From assembly GCA_964387325.1 (NCBI GenBank), contig CAYLYE010000001.1:1-64000 (forward strand): a stretch of 64,000 nt of DNA. Direction: 5' to 3'. The position numbers were made by a program, and so were the translations under genes. The notes under the pieces are model-generated. The model saw only the letters and a list, made by a program, of their open reading frames with translations. It was not told the DNA's origin and searched no databases. The DNA comes from CAZZBK01 sp964387325. Its GTDB lineage: Bacteria > Planctomycetota > Planctomycetia > Pirellulales > PNKZ01. Shown piece by piece: positions 24,543 through 32,540 of this stretch (its first letter is position 1; each line of letters begins with the position of its first letter).

Positions 24543-25943
24543 TTACAACTCGTACTCTTTAATCTTGCGATACAACGTTCGCTCGCCGATGCCGAGCATC
24601 GTGGCGGCCTCTTCGCGATTGCCGCCACACATGCGAAGCGTCTCGGCAATGACCTGCTTCTCGATTTCCGTGAGCGACTTGCCAACCAGCGCGCCGAGCG
24701 TCCCCTCGCCCGTGCCACTCTCGCTGGCCGAGGGAGTAGCCAGCTCCATCGGCAAATCGTCCAGGTCGAGCACGCCGTCGTAATCGACGACCACCATGCT
24801 CTCGACGACGTTGCGCAACTGCCGTACGTTGCCCGGCCAGTCGAACGCCAACAATCGCCGTCGCGCCGCGGCCGACATGCTCCGCACCTGCTTGTCGTGC
24901 CGCTTGGCCGAGAGCTTGATGAAGTAATCGATCAGCAGCGGGATATCCTGCGACCGCTCGACCAACCGCGGTAGCGCGATCGTGACGACCTTGAGTCGAT
25001 GGTACAAATCGCTGCGAAAGGTCCCCCCGGCGATCTGCTGCTCTAAGTTGCGGTTAGTTGCCGAGACGATCCGGACATTCACGCGGATCGGTTCGTTCGA
25101 GCCGACGCGGGTGATCTCGCCGCTCTCGAGCACGCGCAGCAACTTGATCTGTGTGGGCATGGGCATATCGCCCACCTCGTCGAGGAACAGCGTGCCGCCG
25201 TGGGCATACTCGAACTTGCCGATACGGTCGTTGCGGGCGTCGGTGAATGCGCCGGCGACATGCCCGAAGAGTTCGCTCTCTAAGATGTTCTCGCTCAACG
25301 CCGCGCAGTTGAGCGCGACAAACGGCTTGGCTTTGCGCGGGCTGTTTTGGTGGATGGCCTGGGCAACAAGCTCTTTGCCGGTGCCGGTCTCCCCTTGAAT
25401 GAGCACCGTGGCGTTCGTAGGAGCGATCCGCTTGAGGAGCGAGATCAACTCGATCATCTTGGAGCTGGTACCGACGACCCCCTCGAAGCCGAAGCGTTCA
25501 TCGAGTCGTCGGTTCAACTCGGCGTTTTGCAAGCGTAACTGCACATTCAGGGCGGCTTTCTCGACCACCGCGCGGAGCTGCTTCAGATCGAGTGGCTTGA
25601 GCAGGTAGTTGAACGCCCCTTGCTGCATGGCCTGCACGGCCGAGGGGACCGAGCCGTGACCGGTGACCAGAATCACCTCGGCCTCGGGAAGTTCTTGCTT
25701 GGCGCGGGCGAGGATCTGCAGGCCGTCGACATCGTTCATCATCAGGTCGCTGATGATGACGTCGAACTCGTCCTGCTCGATCCGTTTGGCCCCTTCGCTG
25801 CCGCTCGTGGCGACGGTGCAACGATAGCCGACCCGTTCGAGGGTTTCCGACACGGCTTGGGCGTGAGGCGCGTCGTTATCGACGATCAGCACGCGCGTAT
25901 GGGGCGCGGGGGACTCGGCGGCGGGTGACTTGGTGTCCGACAT
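24543..25943 (-). CDS. NtrC-family sigma-54-dependent response regulator
   Basis: 466 residues in three parts. Receiver (15-130) with phospho-acceptor Asp66 and Lys116. AAA+ domain (153-385) with Walker A GETGTGK (184-190), Walker B LFLDE (252-256) and the sigma-54-contact loop reading GAFTDA (231-236) where GAFTGA is usual. C-terminal Fis-type helix-turn-helix (420-466; GNREEAATMLGIGERTLYRKI). It would activate promoters of RpoN holoenzyme on phosphorylation. No histidine kinase is adjacent, so its signal is unknown. Same strand as mutL downstream and the AsmA-like gene upstream. Confidence 0.93.
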   Translation of the reverse strand: MSDTKSPAAESPAPHTRVLIVDNDAPHAQAVSETLERVGYRCTVATSGSEGAKRIEQDEFDVIISDLMMNDVDGLQILARAKQELPEAEVILVTGHGSVPSAVQAMQQGAFNYLLKPLDLKQLRAVVEKAALNVQLRLQNAELNRRLDERFGFEGVVGTSSKMIELISLLKRIAPTNATVLIQGETGTGKELVAQAIHQNSPRKAKPFVALNCAALSENILESELFGHVAGAFTDARNDRIGKFEYAHGGTLFLDEVGDMPMPTQIKLLRVLESGEITRVGSNEPIRVNVRIVSATNRNLEQQIAGGTFRSDLYHRLKVVTIALPRLVERSQDIPLLIDYFIKLSAKRHDKQVRSMSAAARRRLLAFDWPGNVRQLRNVVESMVVVDYDGVLDLDDLPMELATPSASESGTGEGTLGALVGKSLTEIEKQVIAETLRMCGGNREEAATMLGIGERTLYRKIKEYEL

Positions 25944-26017
25944 GAGGTCGATGATATCGCTCGGGGCACCGTCAGAACAGGGGTTGAGGCCTCGACCTAT
26001 GATCCGAATCGCCTCAA

Positions 26018-27496
26018 CTACGGTTGCGGTTCGGGAGCGGGTTTCTCGGTCGACTTGCGGAACCGATCGAGCAATTTGCCCAGCGGCTTCTGGGGCGTCT
26101 CGGCCGAGTTACCGGCTGCGTCGCGGGCGGCCTGCCGCTGTCTGCGTAGTTCGACGAGGGCCTTGGCCGCGTCGCCGATAATTGCCCCGACGTCGACTTG
26201 CGGCGCGTTGGGTTCAACGGGATTAGCGACAGGCAGGGTCGGCTGAGTCAACTTCTGCAGCAGGTTCTGTAGCAACTGTGGCGCGACTGCCTCGGGTTTG
26301 TCCTGTGTCCAATTTTGCAAAACCGACTGCACGAGATTGATCGCGTCGGTTCCGAGGGCCTTGTCGTCAATCAGGGGCTTCTCAAATGTGCCGGTGATCG
26401 GCAAGCGAATCCCCTGCTCGCTGAGGGCCTGCAACACCGGTCGACCGGCCAGTTGGTTGGCGTCGGCACGAATAAAAATCCGGGCGATCAGATCGAGCGT
26501 GTCGTCAAAGCCGATATTGCCACTGGTCTCCATGCGGACCGGTCCGAGCCCAAACTGAAAGTTCTGGTGATAGATTCGTTGCTGATGCATCTGAAACGGA
26601 ATGACCGTCTCATGGGCCAACTCGGCTCGCCAATCACCGTTGAGATTAAATCGCTGCACAACGGATTTAATCGTGGGCCCAGCCGCAAACTGCACGGTGT
26701 GCAGTGTCAGCACGCCGCTGAGGTCCCCCAGCTGCATTGCGCCGAGCGGCAGCTTGGCGTCTGCGATCGAAAGTGAGAACGTACCTTGAGGGCGGGTGAC
26801 ATCGACCATCGGCCAAGCGATATAACGCAACACATCGTGACAAATCGCTTCGGTCAGTTCGAGTCGATCGAAGAGCACCGTCGGCGGCAGTTGCAACTCG
26901 GGGCGACCGTGCGTGGTCTGGTGAGCGGGGACAATCCGGGCATGGATATCGATCGGGTTCAATCGCCAGCGTTCGCCGTTCGACCCCAGTTGCCAGATGA
27001 TATGTGCGGCGTTGATGTTCAATCGAGCCCCGGCGGTCACGAACAGTCCTTTGGGTTGCTCGGGCTTGCCGGAGCGATCGGTCGACGGTGGCGGCGGGGG
27101 GAAGGATTGGCTGAGGTTGGTTCGTCCCCGATCGGCGATGATGAACAGCTCAAGCCCGTCGACGTCGATCGCGCCGAGATCTTCGCTCGGAAACAGAATT
27201 TGCTTGAGCGAGGCGTCAAAGTGCAAACGGGCGATGTTCAGCACCGGCTCGCCGGCCGGGTTGATGATTTTCAGCCCCGTGATTTCGGTGGGGGTCGTCC
27301 AGCCAAAGTTACCGCTCTCGACGAGCACGGTCCCCTCGACCTTGCCGAGGATACGTCGCATGAGCCAGCCGAGCAGCGGTTGGTGCGAGAAGAGGGTCGG
27401 CGCGGCAACGATCAGCCCGACGGCCAGCAGCCCCGCCATGAGCAGGTAGCCCGCCCAGGAGCGTCGTCGCGGAGTCCGTATCGTTTCGGTCATCAC
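26018..27496 (-). CDS. AsmA/DUF748-like membrane-anchored periplasmic protein
   Basis: 492 residues. One N-terminal transmembrane segment (about residues 17-36) after a basic start (TPRRRSW), then a long periplasmic part with beta-rich segments such as VESGNFGWTTPTEITGLKI and LHFDASLKQILF, that recall AsmA/TamB-like proteins acting in outer-membrane lipid or protein traffic. A proline-rich break (FPPPPPST) is near residue 155, and the C-terminus is charged and Pro/Gln-rich. The family assignment is weak. Divergent from the isomerase gene at 27702. Confidence 0.55.
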   Translation of the reverse strand: MMTETIRTPRRRSWAGYLLMAGLLAVGLIVAAPTLFSHQPLLGWLMRRILGKVEGTVLVESGNFGWTTPTEITGLKIINPAGEPVLNIARLHFDASLKQILFPSEDLGAIDVDGLELFIIADRGRTNLSQSFPPPPPSTDRSGKPEQPKGLFVTAGARLNINAAHIIWQLGSNGERWRLNPIDIHARIVPAHQTTHGRPELQLPPTVLFDRLELTEAICHDVLRYIAWPMVDVTRPQGTFSLSIADAKLPLGAMQLGDLSGVLTLHTVQFAAGPTIKSVVQRFNLNGDWRAELAHETVIPFQMHQQRIYHQNFQFGLGPVRMETSGNIGFDDTLDLIARIFIRADANQLAGRPVLQALSEQGIRLPITGTFEKPLIDDKALGTDAINLVQSVLQNWTQDKPEAVAPQLLQNLLQKLTQPTLPVANPVEPNAPQVDVGAIIGDAAKALVELRRQRQAARDAAGNSAETPQKPLGKLLDRFRKSTEKPAPEPQP

Positions 27497-27701
27497 TCTG
27501 TCCTCGGTGTGTTGTCTGCTTCAAGTGTCGAGAGCGCCCCCGGCCGGGTCAAGCGTGGCGGGGTCCAATCAGGAGGAATTCGGCATGTTTCTGGAGCATG
27601 ATAGCACTCACCGCGCTACGGTGTTGCTTCCAACAATAGCTTGGCGGTAAGCTACGGCATCTTAAATGGACAGCAAACCGCGAATCACAGGATGAGTCGC
27701 G

Positions 27702-28550
27702 GTGGTGAGCATCCGCGAGTTGGTGTTGGCAGTCAACGCTGGCAGTGGTTCGTGGTCCGCTCGGTTCAAGGCCCTTAGCGCTGGAGTCAACGGAGTGTTT
27801 GTCGCCGCCTCGACGGATTGTTTTCCTCAACTGTCTCTGACCGAAGCTTTGCAGCGGATGGTCGACCTGGAGTACTCCCGAGCCGAGATCGGGCTGCACG
27901 AAGGGAGCTCTCAGCTCAAACCTTCGCAGGTACACGCTGACGTGGAAGAGGCGGTGAAGCTCTGCAAAGGGACCCATCGCCTGACGATCGTCTCGTTCAA
28001 CATCGAGCTGGACGGTCCTGAGCCAGAAACGTATGCCCAGTTCGCCAGCTGTTGCAAGCTGGCCAAGGCGCTCAAGGTGGTGCAGATCACGGTCCGTGCC
28101 AGCGAGTTGGGCACACCGTTCAACGGCGAGATCGAACGCCTCCGCGAGCTGGTGCGCATCGCCACGCTCGAAGGAGTTGTGGTGGGCGTTAAGACCGAGG
28201 CCGGCCGCATGACCCAGGACCCGTCGACCGCGGCGGTCTTTTGTGACAACGTCAAGGGGCTGGCCATCACGCTCGACCCGAGCCATTACACGTTCGGTCC
28301 CATGGCCGGCGTAAACTATGACAACTTGTTTCGCTATACCTCGCATGTGCAACTGCGCGACTCGAACCGTCACAAGCTGCAAACCAAGGTGGGCCAAGGC
28401 GAAATCGAATACGGTCGCATCGTCAGCCAGTTGACCAAGTTCAAGTACAAGAACGCGCTGTGCGTCAACATCATCGATCAGAACGATCCTGATATCGACC
28501 ACCAAGGCGAGATGCGCAAAATTCGTTTGTTGCTCGAGAGTCTACTGTGA
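27702..28550 (+). CDS. Sugar phosphate isomerase/epimerase-like TIM-barrel protein
   Basis: 282 residues resembling the xylose-isomerase-like/AP endonuclease family 2 barrel. Visible landmarks: FKALSAGVNGVFVAAS at the start, VVGVKTEAGRM (likely metal-binding Glu), ITLDPSHYTFGP with Asp/His, VQLRDSN, and a C-terminal GQGEIEYGRI. Such enzymes isomerise or epimerise sugars using a divalent metal. Starts with GTG at 27702, preceded by AGGATGAG. It overlaps the following SDR gene by 4 bases (GTGA), so they form a coupled pair and likely act on the same substrate. Confidence 0.78.
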   Translation: MVSIRELVLAVNAGSGSWSARFKALSAGVNGVFVAASTDCFPQLSLTEALQRMVDLEYSRAEIGLHEGSSQLKPSQVHADVEEAVKLCKGTHRLTIVSFNIELDGPEPETYAQFASCCKLAKALKVVQITVRASELGTPFNGEIERLRELVRIATLEGVVVGVKTEAGRMTQDPSTAAVFCDNVKGLAITLDPSHYTFGPMAGVNYDNLFRYTSHVQLRDSNRHKLQTKVGQGEIEYGRIVSQLTKFKYKNALCVNIIDQNDPDIDHQGEMRKIRLLLESLL

Positions 28551-29335
28551 ACCCGAACGTTTCGTTGCAAGGCAAAGTCGCGCTCGTCACCGGATCGGGA
28601 CGCGGCATCGGACGAGGGTGCGCTATTGAGTTGGCGCGGGCCGGCGCCGATGTCGTGATCAACGATCGCCCAGACAGCCCGGACTTGGCCGAGACGCGCC
28701 AGGAAATTGTCGCCCTAGGGCGCAAGTGTACCGCGATCGGCGGCGACATTTTTTCGCGGGCGGGTTGCGAACGGCTGCTGCACGAGACGCTCGCGGCCCA
28801 CGGACAACTGAACATCTTGGTGAGCAACCCGGCCTACAGCCAGCGAGGCGAGTTTCTCACGTATGACCCGATCGCGTTCGAGAAGACCCTGCAAGGGACG
28901 TTGATCGCCGGGTTCCACATGAGCCAACTGGCGGCGCAGCAGATGGTCAAGCAAGGCGTCGGCGGCAAAATGGTATTCATTTCGAGCGTGCATGCCGAAA
29001 TGCCCTACGCACGCAGCTGCGCCTACAATGCGGCCAAGGCGGGTCTCAATCATCTCATGCGAACGATCGCGACCGAGTTGACCGCGCATCGCATCAACGT
29101 GAACGCCATCGAGCCCGGCTGGATCGACACTCCTGGCGAGCGGATCACGTTTGGCGAAGCGAAGATGAAAGAGATCAGTCCAACGTTGCCTTGGGGCCGC
29201 CTGGGAACGATTCACGACATTGGTCACGCGGCTGCGTTTCTGTGCAGCGACGCGGCCGACTACGTGACCGGCAGCATCCTGCGTGTCGACGGCGGCTTTG
29301 TGCTGAAAGACTGTCGTGCGTCGAGCAATTGCTAG
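28547..29335 (+). CDS. SDR-family oxidoreductase
   Basis: 262 residues, classical short-chain dehydrogenase. NAD(P)-binding GSGRGIGRG near residue 16, catalytic Ser in FISSVHA, and the YxxxK motif as YNAAK followed by AGLNHLMRTIATEL; IEPGWIDTPG and a C-terminal GSILRVDGGF complete the pattern. GTG start overlapping the isomerase stop by 4 bases. It probably oxidises or reduces a hydroxyl of the sugar handled by its partner, but the substrate is unknown. Confidence 0.88.
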   Translation: MNPNVSLQGKVALVTGSGRGIGRGCAIELARAGADVVINDRPDSPDLAETRQEIVALGRKCTAIGGDIFSRAGCERLLHETLAAHGQLNILVSNPAYSQRGEFLTYDPIAFEKTLQGTLIAGFHMSQLAAQQMVKQGVGGKMVFISSVHAEMPYARSCAYNAAKAGLNHLMRTIATELTAHRINVNAIEPGWIDTPGERITFGEAKMKEISPTLPWGRLGTIHDIGHAAAFLCSDAADYVTGSILRVDGGFVLKDCRASSNC

Positions 29336-29487
29336 CCGCGGTTTGTCCTTGATTCGGCGAGGAATCGTGATTTTCTTGCCCGCAGTTGGTTCAGTCGCTC
29401 TAATGGATTGCGTCAAAGTGTCGCACCGCGGTGGGGCGTAGTGCCCCCGACTGCTTATTTCACCGGAACCGTTCGGAGCATCGCATT

Positions 29488-30213
29488 ATGTCTTGGCGTC
29501 TAGGCCCTTTTGTGGTCGCGTCGCTTGTCGGCGTTTTTGTGGTTAGCACTCTGTGGGCTCAAGTGCCCCAGCAAGGGCAAGGGAACCGAACGACCAGCAA
29601 CGGCAAAGGGGGCAAGGGAAAGCCCAAGGATGAGGTCAAGCTGGACGACCCCCGCTTGATCGAAGTTCATAAGCAATTTGTCACTTCGGTGGAAAAGCTG
29701 GCCGGCGAATACGAGAAGACCAATCAATTAGAGAAAGCGCGGCAATGCTACGAGCAGGTGCTGCGACTGATTCCGCAATACAAGCCGGCCGAGGACAAGC
29801 TCGGGCAGATCCGTGAACGTGAAGCGACCGCCGAGACGCGACGCGTCGAAGTTTTCGCCAACAAAGACTGGCAAGACTCGGGGGTCACCGTTGGCGAAGG
29901 AAAGCCGTGCAGCATCAAGGCCGCCGGCAAATGGAAGTTCCAGATGCAATATGAGTTGACGCCCGATGGGATCGAAATCCCCAAGGAGCTGCGCGACTTT
30001 AATATCGGCGCGCTCGTGGGTCGGATCGTCACCGGCAGCGGCGATGACCGTGACGGCAAGGTCTTTTTTGTCGGTTCCGGCACGTCGTTCAATGCCCGCG
30101 AAGATGGCCGGCTGCAATTGCGGATCTATGATAGCGACGTGACCGACAACAGCGGCAAGATCCAGGTCGAGATCACCGGCTCGTTCGAGAAAAAGAGCGG
30201 AGTCGCTCCCTAA
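29488..30213 (+). CDS. Secreted protein with PA-IL lectin-like C-terminal domain
   Basis: 241 residues. Signal peptide MSWRLGPFVVASLVGVFVVSTLWAQ, then a Gln/Gly/Lys-rich low-complexity stretch. Residues 58-115 form one TPR-like pair (EYEKTNQLEKARQCYEQVLRLIP). Residues 118-235 resemble the PA-IL (LecA-like) sugar-binding domain: VFANKDWQDSGVTV, and the strand IKAAGKWKFQ; GALVGRIV and FFVGSG follow, ending in LQLRIYDSDVTDNSG, the family's calcium/sugar site region. Possibly a carbohydrate-binding surface protein. Start at 29488 chosen because the signal peptide begins there. Likely co-transcribed with the next gene. Confidence 0.7.
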   Translation: MSWRLGPFVVASLVGVFVVSTLWAQVPQQGQGNRTTSNGKGGKGKPKDEVKLDDPRLIEVHKQFVTSVEKLAGEYEKTNQLEKARQCYEQVLRLIPQYKPAEDKLGQIREREATAETRRVEVFANKDWQDSGVTVGEGKPCSIKAAGKWKFQMQYELTPDGIEIPKELRDFNIGALVGRIVTGSGDDRDGKVFFVGSGTSFNAREDGRLQLRIYDSDVTDNSGKIQVEITGSFEKKSGVAP

Positions 30214-30235
30214 CGATCGCGCGGAGTCGCACGTC

Positions 30236-30853
30236 ATGACGAAGTTACGTGTCGTGCAATGGTTGCTGTTAGGCGCGCTCTGTTGCCCGGCGAGCGCGCA
30301 GACTCCCAGCGTTGATCGACTGCTCGACGCCGCTCAATCGACCGCCGTGAGCGGTCCCGCGCCGATGATGACGGCCACGCTCAAGCTGTCGGGCTCGACT
30401 TTGCGCGCTGCGGTGCAAGAGGCCTTGCGCAAGGTCGATCAACGGCTCGCTAAACCGGGCAAGCTCGACGAACCGATCGTGCTCACGCTCGTCGAGTTAC
30501 ACGATTTGCTCAAGCGAGATACGTCGTTGGCGATTGCTGACCGGCAACAGCTACGGCAGACGATTCGCGGCCAATTGACCCGGGTGCTCGCTCGACTGCA
30601 AATGTCCGGGGGTCCGGTCGCGCTCGGGCAGGTGCTGGGAGGCGTGGCCCCGCAGGCGAGTCCCTCGAACGCTCCGGCCAGCAACGCCCCTCAGCTGATC
30701 GAGCTGCTGCAAGACACGATCGCTCCCGACAGCTGGGACGTTCGCGGCGGACAAGGGGTAGTCCGCTATTGGAGCATGTCGCACGCGCTGGTGGTGCGTC
30801 AGTCGTCGAACGTACATGAGTCGCTCGAGCGGCTGCTCGACGATCTGCGGTAG
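30236..30853 (+). CDS. Secreted hypothetical protein
   Basis: 205 residues, not recognised. A signal peptide ends near residue 22 (LLLGALCCPASAQ). The body is helical and charged, with VQEALRKVDQRLAKPG and a C-terminal segment (SWDVRGGQGVVRYWSMSHALVVRQSSNVHESLERLLDDLR). That last part, with WDVRGG followed by 'SHALVVRQ...VHESLERLLDDLR', looks like the short module seen in planctomycete secreted proteins that resemble type II/III secretin N-domains. Starts 22 bases after the lectin-like gene, so probably one operon. Confidence 0.6.
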   Translation: MTKLRVVQWLLLGALCCPASAQTPSVDRLLDAAQSTAVSGPAPMMTATLKLSGSTLRAAVQEALRKVDQRLAKPGKLDEPIVLTLVELHDLLKRDTSLAIADRQQLRQTIRGQLTRVLARLQMSGGPVALGQVLGGVAPQASPSNAPASNAPQLIELLQDTIAPDSWDVRGGQGVVRYWSMSHALVVRQSSNVHESLERLLDDLR

Positions 30854-30883
30854 TCGAGTTGTTCACGAGACTCGCGCGGACGC

Positions 30884-30937
30884 CATGTTCACGGTTCGAC
30901 GTGGACATGTTCGCGCAAGGCCACTCTGCGCGTGGCC
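30884..30937. terminator. Two consecutive hairpins between convergent genes
   Basis: CATGTTCAC at 30884-30892 faces GTGGACATG at 30901-30909 (one G-T pair, 8-base loop), and GGCCAC at 30919-30924 faces GTGGCC at 30932-30937. They lie between the stops of two convergent genes (30853 and 31007) and may end transcription on either side. Confidence 0.45.
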
Positions 30938-31006
30938 ATGACACCCCACCGAGGAGCGAAGGTGCGGCAACGACAGCAGAGCCGCCGGCTTGGGAGTGCT
31001 CCTGGG

Positions 31007-31441
31007 TCATTTGACCAGTAGCAATTCGTTTCCGTCGGGAAACGTGATGAGCAGCTTGCGCATGAGCCACGCGTCCTTGAAGAACTGCGACTGAGTGACG
31101 ACCTGGGCCGAGCCGCGCGGCCCGGTGACCTTGAAGCTGATGTTGGCTTGTCCGCCGCCTTGGTCAAGGTAGTAGCGCAGTTCACCCAGCGGCAGCGTGC
31201 TGGCCGTGATCGGCTCGCCGAGCTGTTCGATGACGGTAGGGTTGTTCGTGACTCGTTCGACGGCCTGACGATAGGGCTCCGAATCTCGCACCGAGCGGTA
31301 GGCGCTAAAGATGCCGCCGCAGCAAAAGACCCCGATGATCGTGGCGAGTGTGCCGAGCGCGATGAGCAGCGCGAGCCACGGGTGCCGGGCGATCCATGAT
31401 CGTCGAGGGTCGGCATCGAAATGGGGCTCGGTCATGGGCAT
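31007..31441 (-). CDS. Coa1-like small membrane protein
   Basis: 144 residues with one transmembrane segment (about residues 21-44, LALLIALGTLATIIGVFCCGG). The outer part has the pattern SEPYRQAVERVTNNPTVIEQLGEPI, typical of the cytochrome c oxidase assembly factor Coa1 family, which also includes many bacterial proteins of unknown role. No oxidase genes are in the window, so a respiratory role is only inferred. The ATG at 31441 has GGAAA 7 bases upstream. Confidence 0.65.
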   Translation of the reverse strand: MPMTEPHFDADPRRSWIARHPWLALLIALGTLATIIGVFCCGGIFSAYRSVRDSEPYRQAVERVTNNPTVIEQLGEPITASTLPLGELRYYLDQGGGQANISFKVTGPRGSAQVVTQSQFFKDAWLMRKLLITFPDGNELLLVK

Positions 31442-31541
31442 AGGAACGTTTCCGGCGACGGAGTTGCTGCATGTTGAGTCTAACTCGGTTATATCAAGCT
31501 ACATGGCCGTTCGTGATCGGTGTGTCGAAAAAGGTCGATCA

Positions 31542-32528
31542 TCACGCAGCAGGGGGTTGAGGCAAGACAAGTTGATTACGGATTCGCTGTGAGAAATCGG
31601 CGGTCACATCGCCGGCCCCTTCCGCTTCGTGAATCAAGCTCTGGGCGTGTAGCTTGGCGAAAGGGAGCTGATCGGCGAGAAACCCGAGTCGATACAGCGT
31701 GAAGGCCGACAAGCCGTTGAGAAAGATTCCCGGTTTGAGCCACCCGCGGGTTTGTCGATGGCGGTGATAGAAGAGATTGGTTGTGCAATTGCTGGTCACC
31801 GAATTGTACCACTGGGGCACGCTTGCGAGCGACTCGGCTTGCTGCACATAGTCGACCAAGAGTAGGCGAATGCGTTCCGCCGTTAGTTTAAGTCGATACA
31901 TGTAGACACGTTCGTGACGGACGCTGGTTCGCAGCCGAACGATATCCCGTTCATCGCCGAGCACGTAGATCAACTCATAGGCGCGAAACAGTCCCCACAG
32001 CGGCGAGTATATTTGCCAGCGTTGACGACGGGCTTCGACCGAGAGCGCTAAATACGACCCATCGTCGAAGCCGAAACTCACGAGCGTATGAGCCATGATC
32101 GGCCCCGACCAGTGCGAGAGAAAATAGTCGAGCGAACGCAGTCGAGTCAGGTCGAAGGTTCGCGTTTCATAACCGGTTGTCGCTTGGCCGGCGGCGTAGT
32201 TGAAATTACGAAAATCGTGAATCGTCAACCGATCGCCGTCGAGTTGCACGCTTGGCATGCGATCCAACCCTGGGGCCCAATCACGGTCGGATCGAGGTTT
32301 TCGTGTGGTCCACCAGATCAGCGTCAACAGCAAACTGCTCGACCAGATGACCAGTGCCCAAGGGTACCGCGGCAACCAAGTGAAACTCCCCAGCACGACG
32401 AGCACACTCAGCAAGGACCAAGTCCAGCGGAGCCAGCGTTGCGGGGCGTGATAGTGGACCGCCAGCGCCATCCAAGCGGTCGAGATCAGTACAAGCCCGT
32501 CGAGTAGTCGAGAGTTGACCCATTCCAT
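31542..32528 (-). CDS. DUF4105 (Lnb-type N-terminal) membrane protein
   Basis: 328 residues. Two or three N-terminal membrane helices (about 8-75), then a soluble domain. RNFNYAAGQATTGYETRTFDLTRLRSLDYFLSHW, followed by AHTLVSFGF with 'His', and YNSVTSNCTTNLF with a conserved Cys, fit DUF4105, a papain-like-fold domain related to lipoprotein Lnb-type proteins. A hydrolase or acyltransferase role has been proposed for the fold; none is shown here. It starts 12 bases after the patatin gene, so the two probably form an operon. Confidence 0.8.
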   Translation of the reverse strand: MEWVNSRLLDGLVLISTAWMALAVHYHAPQRWLRWTWSLLSVLVVLGSFTWLPRYPWALVIWSSSLLLTLIWWTTRKPRSDRDWAPGLDRMPSVQLDGDRLTIHDFRNFNYAAGQATTGYETRTFDLTRLRSLDYFLSHWSGPIMAHTLVSFGFDDGSYLALSVEARRQRWQIYSPLWGLFRAYELIYVLGDERDIVRLRTSVRHERVYMYRLKLTAERIRLLLVDYVQQAESLASVPQWYNSVTSNCTTNLFYHRHRQTRGWLKPGIFLNGLSAFTLYRLGFLADQLPFAKLHAQSLIHEAEGAGDVTADFSQRIRNQLVLPQPPAA

Positions 32529-32540
32529 GTGTTGACGAGC

